Source: Halohasta salina
GTDB taxonomy: Archaea > Halobacteriota > Halobacteria > Halobacteriales > Haloferacaceae
NCBI RefSeq assembly: GCF_024178165.1
Contig: NZ_JAMZIE010000001.1
Coordinates: 186,001 to 250,000, forward strand
Length of the DNA: 64,000 nucleotides
Direction: 5' to 3'
Shown: positions 34,690 to 42,520 of the stretch, one piece after another
Position numbering within the stretch: position 1 is the stretch's first letter
Layout: each line of letters starts with the position of its first letter
The notes under the pieces: generated by a model
Database searches by the model: none
What the model saw: the letters and a program-made list of their open reading frames with translations, nothing else
What the model was told of the DNA's origin: nothing
Program-made: the position numbers and the translations under genes

Positions 34690-35217
34690 ATGCGCCTCCG
34701 CTCGATTGTCGTGATCCTGCTCGTCCTCCTTGCAGGCTGTACCGCACCGCAGGCCGACGAGCCACCTGCACCAGCCGGCACCGACGTGAGCGTCACGCTA
34801 TCGAACGAGCACACCGCGACCTACACTGTCACCGTACACGCGATCCCACCCGACGCCGAGGGGATCGAACTCACCTACGAAAACGGGTCGACACGCACTT
34901 TCGACGGCCCGATTGAGGACCTGCCGTCCGACTGGCCCCGGAACGTGACGGCACTCTCGGTCGACGGCAACGATCGGTACGCCGAGACGGTGAGGCTCGC
35001 CCCGAACCGGGGCGTCGGGCTGACGCTGGAAGCGGTCCCGCCGGGGTCGGCGGTCGTCTACATCGTCCACTCGGAGGCGGGGCCCCGGGCGACCCACGGT
35101 CCGGGCATCGTTCAGTGTGGGCCGAACAACGGCAGCGCCGACCTCACGGTGCGGATTCTGGCCGACGGCTCGCTGGACAGTCGACTCTCGTGTGCCGGTG
35201 ACATGGCCGTCTCCTGA
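34690..35217 (+). CDS. Putative secreted lipoprotein, unknown function
   Basis: 175 residues. A short Sec-type signal ends in a lipobox ('VILLVLLAGCTAP'), followed by a Pro-rich linker and a beta-rich domain beginning 'DVSVTLSNEHTATYTVTVHAIP', resembling an Ig-like or carboxypeptidase-regulatory-like sandwich. Two cysteines near the C-terminus ('IVQCGPNNGS', 'SRLSCAGD') may form a disulphide. Probably anchored outside the cell. Neighbours give no clue. Confidence 0.75.
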   Translation: MRLRSIVVILLVLLAGCTAPQADEPPAPAGTDVSVTLSNEHTATYTVTVHAIPPDAEGIELTYENGSTRTFDGPIEDLPSDWPRNVTALSVDGNDRYAETVRLAPNRGVGLTLEAVPPGSAVVYIVHSEAGPRATHGPGIVQCGPNNGSADLTVRILADGSLDSRLSCAGDMAVS

Positions 35218-35328
35218 ATCGATCACACACGGCTCAGCCGCGTGTACTCTCGGCGACGTTCTCGACCGGTTCCACGAGACGCGGCTCTCTGGACTGCGAC
35301 CCCCAGTTGCCGCCGGTCAGCGTTGAGA

Positions 35329-35428
35329 CGGTCGACGGCACCCGTTCGCTCGGACGGAAGGCGTAAATCGCTGGCCGGCCGAGGTCGACCTGCGTGCCCT
35401 AGTCCCCGGCGGAGTACTCCTCTTTGGG
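35329..35428. repeat. Dispersed ~90-base repeat, copy B
   Basis: Same-orientation counterpart of 33366-33458; see that entry for the shared blocks. Copy B has an extra 'ggcc' after 'ctggcc' (making a GGCCGGCC palindrome) and a three-base insertion near its left end. No transposase and no target duplications are visible. Confidence 0.7.
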
Positions 35429-35716
35429 AGCGATGATCGACCGGAGAACCCAGGCACGCGACATACGGTCCGCTGTCGACCGCGACCGACAGCCGCCCGG
35501 CACGAGGGTTTCCCGACCGACACGGCATGCCGCCGACAGGATGAGGTCGGACGTTAGTGTTCCGGGCGACATTTTCCGACGTTACACGGAGGCCGTCCCC
35601 ATCCTGCGCAGACCAACGGATGCATGAATCGCCACTTCAGATACGAACGATTGACAGTCGTCGACGTCGGATCGAAGCCTCGGCGTAGCGCCGTGTTCGG
35701 ATCAAGATCATTCCTT

Positions 35717-35739
35717 CAATCGGAACACGGATTGCAATC
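35717..35739. promoter_or_regulatory. Inverted repeat upstream of the SHOCT/permease unit
   Basis: CAATC, 8 bases, GATTG, continuing into the 10-base palindrome GATTGCAATC. It lies 110-132 bases before the SHOCT gene, next to an AT-rich 'taagtattt' TATA-like stretch. It could be the operator of a metal-responsive regulator, by analogy with other metal-handling operons. Confidence 0.3.
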
Positions 35740-35848
35740 TAAGTATTTGAACGGTATTCGCTTCGGTATCGTAAGGGAAACGACAGTGAACGATGCACCC
35801 GTTCGTTTAGAGTAGGGTCGCGTTCTGACGCGGCTCTAGGATCCGATC

Positions 35849-36208
35849 ATGACCTCCAAGACAACCGACCGACAACTCGTCTGGATCGTCCTCGCAATCG
35901 TTGCCGCTCTGATCATTGTTCCCCTGTTCGGCATGCTGTGGGCCGGACCGATGATGGGCGGGATGTGGGGTACCGGCATGTGGGGGACGAATGGCATGTC
36001 TGGCTGGATGCTCATCGTTGGCGTGGGCATGCCGCTCCTCCTTTTTGCCGTCATTGTCGGGGCCGTCTCCCTCGGCTATCGAGCGATGCGCAACCGGGAC
36101 GGCGAAGCCGACCCTGCAGTCCAAGAGCTCCGGGCTGCCTACGCACGTGGCGACCTGAGCGACGAGGAGTACGAACGACGGCGGGACCGACTCGAAACCG
36201 AACCGTAG
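35849..36208 (+). CDS. SHOCT-domain membrane protein with Met/Gly-rich loop
   Basis: 119 residues: two membrane helices ('IVLAIVAALIIVPLFGML' and 'MLIVGVGMPLLLFAVIVGAVSL') separated by a loop very rich in Met, Gly and Trp ('GPMMGGMWGTGMWG'), then a C-terminal SHOCT motif ('VQELRAAYARGDLSDEEYERRRDRL'). Met-rich extracellular loops often bind Cu(I). It is seven bases upstream of the permease gene and surely co-transcribed, so a shared role in metal handling is likely but unproven. Confidence 0.8.
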   Translation: MTSKTTDRQLVWIVLAIVAALIIVPLFGMLWAGPMMGGMWGTGMWGTNGMSGWMLIVGVGMPLLLFAVIVGAVSLGYRAMRNRDGEADPAVQELRAAYARGDLSDEEYERRRDRLETEP

Positions 36209-36215
36209 TCCGCCG

Positions 36216-37604
36216 ATGTTAGCACCACTGGGACCGGCGGTCGCCGAGGCCCTGCGGATCGGGATCGGCTTCCTCTGGACAGCGGCCTGGGCGATCATCA
36301 TGGGATTAGTGATCACCAGTCTCGTTCAGGTCTACGTCTCGAAAGAGCGAATGGCTGCCGTGCTCGGAGACGATGACGTAGCCGGTGTCACGAAGGCCAC
36401 GCTGTTCGGCGCTGCCAGCAGCGGCTGTAGCTTCGGTGCGGTCGCCATCGGAAAGGGGCTTTTCAAAAAGGGTGCCCACGTCGTGAACGTCCTCGCGTTC
36501 ATGTTCGCCTCGACGAACCTCATCGTCGAACTCGGCTTGATGATCCTAATCTTGTTGGGCAGGGAGTTCCTCGTCGCCGAACTACTCGGCGGGCTCGTCC
36601 TCATCGCAGTGATGACGGTGATCGTCGACCTGACGCTTCCAGAAACCCTCTTTGAGGAGGTTCGCACCGAACTGAATCAGCGAGAGCACGACCACGGCGT
36701 GACCGAGGATCCGACCTGTGGGATGGAAGGGACCGACGAGTATTCGCTCGTCACCGACGGTGGCGAGACCCTGAAATTCTGTTCGGAGGGCTGTATGGAG
36801 ACCTATCAGCAGGAACTGGCCAGCCGTGGTGGGTGGCGAGACGAACTCGTCTCGTGGGGCGGCTGGTACAAGGTTGGCAACCAGTATCGAAAGGAGTGGT
36901 CGATGCTCTACACGGACGTGATAGCAGGCTTTCTGATCTCCGGGTTCGTCATCGTGTTCGTCCCACAGTGGGTTTGGAACACGCTCTTTCTCCGTGGCGA
37001 CGGCCTGCTCGTCAGCGCCGAGAACGCGATCATGGGCGTGGCTATCGCCGTCATCAGCTTCGTCGGTAGTATGGGAAACGTCCCGTTCGCCGTCGCGCTC
37101 TGGGGTGGCGGTGTGAGCTTCGCCGGTGTGATCGCCTTCGTCTATGCCGACCTCATTACAGTCCCCGTGCTGAACGTCTACCGGAAGTACTACGGCTGGG
37201 GTGTGATGCTGTACATCCTCGGCGTGTTCTTCGTGACGATGGCGTTCACGGGGTTTCTCATGGAGCAACTGTTCGATCTGTTGGGTATCGTCCCCAATCT
37301 CGCCGGGGGCATGACTGCGAGCGAGCAGACCTATTTCGAACTGAACTACACGTTCTACCTCAACCTGATCGCGTTCGCACTCTCGGGATTCCTGCTCTAC
37401 GTCTACCGGCGCGGTCTGGGAGCCCCCGGACAGTACCGGGATCCAGTCTGTGGAATGCGGACCGACGGGGATAGTCCAACCGTCACCCACGGTGGTGAAA
37501 CCTACTACTTCTGTTCGATGACGTGTCAGCGTGCCTTTGAGGAAACACCCGAAGAGTTCGCTATGATCGATCCAGTTATTTCAGGTACTCACGATCACCA
37601 GTGA
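36216..37604 (+). CDS. COG0701-type permease with two YHS metal-binding domains
   Basis: 462 residues. N-terminal membrane half (about 1-150) with 'LFGAASSGCSFGAVAIGKGLF' (the permease family's S-C-S motif region), then YHS domain 1 (about 165-200: 'DPTCGM...LKFCSEGCMETY'), a second membrane half (about 225-400, 'FVGSMGNVPFAVALWGGGVSFAG') and YHS domain 2 at the C-terminus ('RDPVCGM...YYFCSMTCQRAF'). YHS domains bind copper or other soft metals. Predicted role: metal or metalloid export, with the YHS domains delivering the ion. A double-YHS arrangement inside the permease is unusual to me. Confidence 0.82.
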   Translation: MLAPLGPAVAEALRIGIGFLWTAAWAIIMGLVITSLVQVYVSKERMAAVLGDDDVAGVTKATLFGAASSGCSFGAVAIGKGLFKKGAHVVNVLAFMFASTNLIVELGLMILILLGREFLVAELLGGLVLIAVMTVIVDLTLPETLFEEVRTELNQREHDHGVTEDPTCGMEGTDEYSLVTDGGETLKFCSEGCMETYQQELASRGGWRDELVSWGGWYKVGNQYRKEWSMLYTDVIAGFLISGFVIVFVPQWVWNTLFLRGDGLLVSAENAIMGVAIAVISFVGSMGNVPFAVALWGGGVSFAGVIAFVYADLITVPVLNVYRKYYGWGVMLYILGVFFVTMAFTGFLMEQLFDLLGIVPNLAGGMTASEQTYFELNYTFYLNLIAFALSGFLLYVYRRGLGAPGQYRDPVCGMRTDGDSPTVTHGGETYYFCSMTCQRAFEETPEEFAMIDPVISGTHDHQ

Positions 37605-37702
37605 TTTGGGTTACTGGGAGTGTTTGAGGGCCCAACGGACCGCCACGAGTCCGGCGGTCGACACGTGTCTATTACTGTCGCCCGTTCGAGCAGTGATACA
37701 CG

Positions 37703-38752
37703 ATGTTGTACGACCACGTCGCTGCCCTCGAACTCCGGATCGACGACTACGACCTCGAATACCACGAGCGGGAGACCTCCAGTGACTTCACACGAGCGTC
37801 GACAGTGGTCAGCTTGTACGGTGACGGCGAGGTCGGGCGTGGTGAGGACGTGACCTACGACACCGATCCACACGAGACGCTTCGAGACCGACCAGCGGAG
37901 TTCCCTATTACGGGAGCAGATACCGTCGACGAGTTTTCCGAGCAGATCTCGGAGATCGATCTCTTTGTCGGGGACGAACCGGGCCAGTCGATCTACCGCA
38001 ACTACCGACAGTGGGCCTTCGAGAGCGCCGCACTCGACCTCGCACTCAGACAGGCCGACACGAACCTCGCCGACCGTCTCGGTCGTACGTACGATCCGGT
38101 TCGGTTCGTCGTGAGCACGCGACTGGGGGAGCCACCGACCGGAGATCGGGTGGTCGACTGGCTCGACCGAAACGACGAGCTGGAGTTCAAACTCGACCCG
38201 ACATCGGAGTGGACGCCCGCGGTCATCGAGCGGCTCGCGTCGACCGACGCCGTCCGAACACTGGACCTCAAAGGACAGTACCACGGGACGACGGTCGATC
38301 AGCCTGCCGACCCGGACCTCTATGAGCGAATCATCGAAGGCTTTCCCGAGGCACTCATCGAAGACCCGGAACTGACCCCGGAGACACGGCCGCTGTTCGA
38401 GGGCCACGAAGCACGTGTCACGTGGGATTACCCGATTCGCGGCGTCGAGACGATCGAAGAGCTCCCGTGGGAACCGGCGTGGCTCAACATCAAACCCTCC
38501 CGGTTCGGGTCGGTCCAGTCGCTGTTCGACACCATCGAGTACTGCCGCGACCACGGGATCCGGCTGTTCGGCGGCGGCCAGTTCGAACTCGACGTCGGAC
38601 GCCAACACATCCACGCGATCGCCTCACTGTTCTACCCCGACGCACCGAACGACGTGGCACCGAGAGCCTACAACGACCCGGATCCGAGCGCTGCACTGCC
38701 GACGAGCCCACTTGCCCCGCCGGAGACACCCCGAGGGCTCTCGTGGAACTAA
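37703..38752 (+). CDS. Enolase-superfamily protein (mandelate racemase/OSBS-like)
   Basis: 349 residues. 'YRNYRQWAFESAALDLALRQA' is the conserved N-terminal to barrel junction; metal ligands are suggested in 'LDLKGQY', 'LIEDPEL' and 'TWDYPIRG', and the catalytic Lys in 'LNIKPSRFGS', followed by 'LFGGGQFELDVGR'. The K-x-K acid/base motif of true mandelate racemases is not clear ('EFKLDPT'). Enzyme class likely a dehydratase, epimerase or o-succinylbenzoate synthase; substrate unknown. The start follows a region with no clear promoter. Confidence 0.78.
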   Translation: MLYDHVAALELRIDDYDLEYHERETSSDFTRASTVVSLYGDGEVGRGEDVTYDTDPHETLRDRPAEFPITGADTVDEFSEQISEIDLFVGDEPGQSIYRNYRQWAFESAALDLALRQADTNLADRLGRTYDPVRFVVSTRLGEPPTGDRVVDWLDRNDELEFKLDPTSEWTPAVIERLASTDAVRTLDLKGQYHGTTVDQPADPDLYERIIEGFPEALIEDPELTPETRPLFEGHEARVTWDYPIRGVETIEELPWEPAWLNIKPSRFGSVQSLFDTIEYCRDHGIRLFGGGQFELDVGRQHIHAIASLFYPDAPNDVAPRAYNDPDPSAALPTSPLAPPETPRGLSWN

Positions 38753-38897
38753 CGACGACCCGTCGTCGACCCCAGCGGGAGCCAGCGGAGCGTCGACACA
38801 GCGCTCTGGGTATCGGTTTGCCGTTTCCAGCGGGGCCGATTTCGGGGATCACGCCGGCGAACACAACCGCTTTTTGTCCGGCATCCGTACGTTCAGT

Positions 38898-39587
38898 ATG
38901 GTCGTTCCGTTGGAGATGGGGTGGCGGCAGCTGTTGTTCGAAAACTGGCCGGTCGACCCCGAGGTGGTAGACGCCCACCTCCCTGCGGGGTTGGAGCCCG
39001 ACACCTACGACGGGGCGGCGTGGCTCTCGGTCGTCCCCTTCACGAACGTGGCGGTCCGCCCGAAAGGATTTCCCCGGCAGCTCGGCATCCGGCTACCCGA
39101 ACTCAACCTCCGGACGTACGTCACCCGCGACGGCGTCCCCAGCGTCTACTTCTTCAGTCTCGACGCACAGGGGGTCGTCAGCGTGCTCGGTGCGCGGCTG
39201 TTCCAGCATCTCCCGTACTACTACGCCCGGATCTCCTTAGAGTGGGCCGACGGTCGGGTCGACTTCCGGAGCCGGCGACTCCATCCCGGCGACCGGCCGG
39301 CGGGCTACGCGGCGCGCTACTGGCCGACCGGCGAGCCGTTTGCGGCTCCCGAAGACCCCTTCGGCGAGTTCCTCGTCGAACGCTACCGGTTCTACACGCA
39401 GGCTCCCGATGGCTCGATCCGGTACAGCGACGTCGACCACGAGCCGTGGACGCTCTATCCCGCCGCGGCCGACGTCGAGACCAACACGCTGCTGGAAGCC
39501 AACGGCTTCGCCGAACCCGACGCCGAACCGGTGTACTACTACAGCCCCGGCGTCGATGTAGCCGCCTCCCGGAGCCGGCGACAGTAA
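38898..39587 (+). CDS. YqjF-like DUF2071 protein
   Basis: 229 residues from the ATG at 38898. 'MGWRQLLFENWPVDPEVVDAHLPAGLEPDTYDGAAWLSVVPFTNVAVRP' is the DUF2071 hallmark; 'LNLRTYVTRDGVPSVYFFSLDA' and 'LPYYYARISLEWADG' follow. The family is widespread in bacteria and haloarchaea with no established biochemistry. A longer upstream frame exists, but homologous sequence begins at this Met. Confidence 0.85.
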   Translation: MVVPLEMGWRQLLFENWPVDPEVVDAHLPAGLEPDTYDGAAWLSVVPFTNVAVRPKGFPRQLGIRLPELNLRTYVTRDGVPSVYFFSLDAQGVVSVLGARLFQHLPYYYARISLEWADGRVDFRSRRLHPGDRPAGYAARYWPTGEPFAAPEDPFGEFLVERYRFYTQAPDGSIRYSDVDHEPWTLYPAAADVETNTLLEANGFAEPDAEPVYYYSPGVDVAASRSRRQ

Positions 39588-39677
39588 GCCGTACGGCGGG
39601 GATGCGGCCGGATTCGACCGCCGTGTAGCGGTGCAACAACGTTCAATACCCCCGGTGGTGTACACACACGTTGGACT

Positions 39678-40814
39678 ATGGATATCACTGATATTGTTAT
39701 GACTGAGTTCGTCGAAGTCGGCGTCGACGAACGGCTTGCGAAGGTGCGGGCACGGTTCGAGGAGGAGAACCCACGTGGGGTCATCGTTACCGACGACGGT
39801 GACTACGAGGGCGTTATCGGGGAGTCGGAGCTGGTGAAATCCCGGATCCAGGACGACACCAAAGCGAGCGTCCTGATGACCTCCGCCCCGCGGGTCGACA
39901 ACCACGAGGACGTCCGGGAGGTCGCCCGGCTGCTGGTCGAGGGTGACGTCCGGATCGCCCCCGTCTTCCGCGGGGAGACGCTGGCGGGGATCATCACGAC
40001 CGACGCCATCCTGCAGGCGGTCATCGAGAACCTCGATGCGCTGGTCGTCGACCAGCTGTACACCGAAGACGTCGTCAGTGTCTCGGCGAAATCCAGCGTC
40101 GGTCAGGCGATCAACCGGCTCCGGGAACACGGCATCTCGCGGCTGCCGGTGGTCGACGCCGACGGGCGACTCGACGGCGTACTCACGACCCACGACATCG
40201 TCGACTTCGTCGTCCGGGACCACGAGCGCCAACACAAAGGTGACCGAAGCGGCGACAACGACCGCATGCTCGATCTCCCCGTCGAGAACCTGATGTCGAG
40301 TCCGGTCCTCACCGCCAACCCCGACGAAAGCGTCCGGACGGCCGTCGAGCGCATGTTCGACAACGACGTCTCCGGGCTGGTCGTCGCCGGCGACGACGGC
40401 GGCATCGAGGGGATCGTCACCAAAACCGACGTCATGCGTGCGCTGACGTTCACCGAAGAGGAGACGATGGACGTCCAGATCACCAACGTCGAACTGCTGG
40501 ATACCATCTCGCGGCAGGAGATCGTCGACTCGATCACGCAGGTGGTCGACAAATACCAGGAGATGAACGTGATGCACGCCCACGTTCGGTTCCACGAACA
40601 CAAAGAGAAGCTCCGCGGCACCCCGCTGATTCAGGCCCAGATCCGGCTGCGGACCAGCCACGGCCAGCTCGCGGGCTCGGGCGAGGGGTACGGCGCGAAC
40701 CACGCCTTCCACGTCGCCCTCGACAAGCTCGAACGCAACGTCCTCGAACTGAAAGGGATCAACGCCGACAAGGAGTACCGCGGCCAGCTCCTCCGGAAGC
40801 TCAACGAGATCTAG
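39678..40814 (+). CDS. Four-CBS protein with C-terminal hibernation-factor-like domain
   Basis: 378 residues: four CBS motifs (about 1-62, 65-127, 129-192 and 205-262), forming two Bateman modules, with conserved 'GVLTTHDIVDFVV' and 'GIVTKTDVMRAL' ends. The last ~110 residues ('VQITNVELLDTISRQEIVDSI..VVDKYQEMNVMHAHVRFHEH...') are basic/His-containing and, with alternating strands and a C-terminal helix, resemble the S30AE/HPF fold of ribosome-hibernation factors. That would link adenylate sensing to ribosome silencing; it is a pattern judgement, not an alignment result. Start near 'actatgg' at 39678. Confidence 0.8.
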   Translation: MDITDIVMTEFVEVGVDERLAKVRARFEEENPRGVIVTDDGDYEGVIGESELVKSRIQDDTKASVLMTSAPRVDNHEDVREVARLLVEGDVRIAPVFRGETLAGIITTDAILQAVIENLDALVVDQLYTEDVVSVSAKSSVGQAINRLREHGISRLPVVDADGRLDGVLTTHDIVDFVVRDHERQHKGDRSGDNDRMLDLPVENLMSSPVLTANPDESVRTAVERMFDNDVSGLVVAGDDGGIEGIVTKTDVMRALTFTEEETMDVQITNVELLDTISRQEIVDSITQVVDKYQEMNVMHAHVRFHEHKEKLRGTPLIQAQIRLRTSHGQLAGSGEGYGANHAFHVALDKLERNVLELKGINADKEYRGQLLRKLNEI

Positions 40815-40936
40815 CCGGCCTCGGCAGTCCTTCTCGCCGACACCTTTCGTTTCTCGTCGTTCGGAATTTCCACCGGTTACGTGTGTGAACCGTCCACTTC
40901 GTCATGTTTTTGACTACAGACAGTCAATACGGCTCT

Positions 40937-41782
40937 ATGAGCGCAGACGAGGACAAGTATCCCGCGGAGTCCGGGCGGCGACGGTTCGTCAAGGGGGTTG
41001 TCGGTGGAGCGGCACTCGCCGGTGTGGGCGCAACCGGCGCAGTGAGCATCAACACACTGACGACCTCCTCCGGCGCGGGTGGGGGCCCGGTCGAAGCGAT
41101 GGTGATCGAGCGTACCGACGGTCCCGCGCCGCGCGGAATGCCGCAGATCCCGATCGAGATCGACGACGAGGGGTTCATCAAGGGCATCTGGCCAGAAATC
41201 CAGACCGAAACGGTCGAAGGTGTCGAAGTCGAAATCGCTCGTCAGGATATGCCCGGCGATGTCACCTACTCTCAGGAGTGGTTCCAGTACTGCGGGCTGG
41301 AGTCGAACAACGGGCTCGATCCGGGCCACGATTCGGACAACTACTTCGTCACTGATCCGGGTGCGGGCTACGAGTGGCAGGCGGACAAATCCGAGGGCGA
41401 CCGGTTCAACATCTCGGAGTTCGACGACTACACCGAGTGGGACGCCGAAAGCGGGATCGGCGATCCCGGCGTCGGCAAGCCCGGGCAGGCGATCTGGCGC
41501 TCGGAGGACTCCGAGAACCCACTGCCGGTGATGCTCCTCCGATCCGAAACCATCGAAGAGGCAGCCCAAGACAACGAGTGGCTGCAGGCCAGCACCGATC
41601 AGGGTGTCATTGCGTGGCTCAACAAGTGTACCCACTTCTGCTGTGTGCCGAGCTACAAGACGGCCGGTGACGCGCCAAAGTACGACGCCGCCAACGACGT
41701 CTACTGCCAGTGTCACCAGTCGGTGTACGACCCCTTCTCGATCGTGAGTGCGCTTTATATCGCTCGGCCGCGCACGGAGTAG
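40937..41782 (+). CDS. Tat-exported Rieske 2Fe-2S protein
   Basis: 281 residues. An N-terminal Tat signal anchor ('GRRRFVKGVVGGAALAGVGATGAV') is followed by a long insertion-rich domain and Rieske boxes 'CTHFCCVPSYK' and 'CQCHQSVYDPFS', which keep both His, both cluster Cys and both disulphide Cys. The canonical Gly in box 1 is Cys here and box 2 has Q for P and G, as I recall from haloarchaeal Rieske proteins. It should pass electrons from quinol to a copper protein outside the membrane. No cytochrome b gene is adjacent. ATG 40937 chosen; 40904 would add 11 residues. Confidence 0.88.
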   Translation: MSADEDKYPAESGRRRFVKGVVGGAALAGVGATGAVSINTLTTSSGAGGGPVEAMVIERTDGPAPRGMPQIPIEIDDEGFIKGIWPEIQTETVEGVEVEIARQDMPGDVTYSQEWFQYCGLESNNGLDPGHDSDNYFVTDPGAGYEWQADKSEGDRFNISEFDDYTEWDAESGIGDPGVGKPGQAIWRSEDSENPLPVMLLRSETIEEAAQDNEWLQASTDQGVIAWLNKCTHFCCVPSYKTAGDAPKYDAANDVYCQCHQSVYDPFSIVSALYIARPRTE

Positions 41783-41824
41783 GTTCCCCCTCGGCTTTTT
41801 GATTCTGCTACCCCGAGTAGCCCC

Positions 41825-42175
41825 ATGGCCGATTCAACCGGATTCGAGACGGAACTCGACCGCGCCCGGAGCCTGCTCGACGCCGACGATCTCACTGCCG
41901 TCCACGTCGGCGTTATCCACGATGATCGGACGGTCGACACCGTCGCCTCCCGTCGAACGGGCGGCGAGTCGGAGGCGGAACTGCTGGCGATCTCGCTGTT
42001 GGCGACCCACATCCGCGCGGTCGCTGCCGAGGCCGGTGCCGACTACGAGACGGTCGCCGCCGACGCCGCCGCCGTCGCCGCCCAACTCGAATCGCTCCCG
42101 GTCGACCCGCCTGCCGACGTGGGCGACGAGGAGGCCTCGACCGGATCATCCGACGGCAGCGACGCCGACGGCTGA
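41825..42175 (+). CDS. Small acidic hypothetical protein
   Basis: 116 residues. 'LTAVHVGVIHDDRTVDTVASRR..GESEAELLAISLLATHIRAVAAEAG' suggests a beta-hairpin followed by helices; the last 30 residues are acidic and disordered. Codon use and strongly acidic composition fit a real haloarchaeal gene. It lies 42 bases after the Rieske gene. Function unknown. Confidence 0.6.
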   Translation: MADSTGFETELDRARSLLDADDLTAVHVGVIHDDRTVDTVASRRTGGESEAELLAISLLATHIRAVAAEAGADYETVAADAAAVAAQLESLPVDPPADVGDEEASTGSSDGSDADG

Positions 42176-42184
42176 GGCCACCGG

Positions 42185-42394
42185 TCAGCTATCGGCGTCG
42201 CCGGCCGACCGATACCGCCACAGCAGCCCGAGACCAACGAGGCCGGTCGTCCAGACCACCGCCAGTTGGATGTCCACCAGCAACCGGTTCAACTGGGTCG
42301 ACCGGATGACGACCGCTATCGCCGAGAGTCCGGCGACCCCACCGAGACACAGCGTCAGGAAAACCACGGTATCCCGAACCACATACCGGTTCAT
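42185..42394 (-). CDS. Small two-helix membrane protein
   Basis: 69 residues with two hydrophobic segments ('TVVFLTLCLGGVAGLSAIAVVI' and 'LAVVWTTGLVGLGLLW'), a basic loop between them and a basic tail. Convergent with the preceding small gene, nine bases apart. Unknown function; supported only by the convincing hydrophobic pattern. Confidence 0.55.
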   Translation of the reverse strand: MNRYVVRDTVVFLTLCLGGVAGLSAIAVVIRSTQLNRLLVDIQLAVVWTTGLVGLGLLWRYRSAGDADS

Positions 42395-42520
42395 TTCCCC
42401 GCAAGTCTCCCTACCGCGGTCGTTGTTATATCGGAGCTACTGGCTAGCCGACGATTGTATCCAGTGACTACCGATCGGCCGGCAGTTCGTATTCGGTGGC
42501 TACCGACGGGTATGGGCTGC

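Larger units (their letters stand above)
35218..35848. other. 631-base gene-free stretch
   Basis: No convincing gene on either strand. It holds repeat copy B (35329-35428); on the minus strand just upstream of that copy a 21-codon frame ('MSRAWVLRSIIAPKEEYSAGD', near 35402-35467) ends inside it, which may be a relic of a lost gene or chance. The right part (35690-35800) is AT-rich and carries an inverted repeat (35717-35739), likely the promoter region of the SHOCT/permease unit. Confidence 0.55.

Noticed and set aside
33480-35330. Composite mobile element bounded by the ~90-base repeats
   Set aside because: No transposase, no inverted ends and no target duplications are visible; the genes between are ordinary. 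Kept as a repeat finding only.
35424-35627. Small open frame of 67 codons in the gene-free stretch
   Set aside because: Arg/Pro-rich with no conserved feature, overlaps repeat copy B, no promoter in position.
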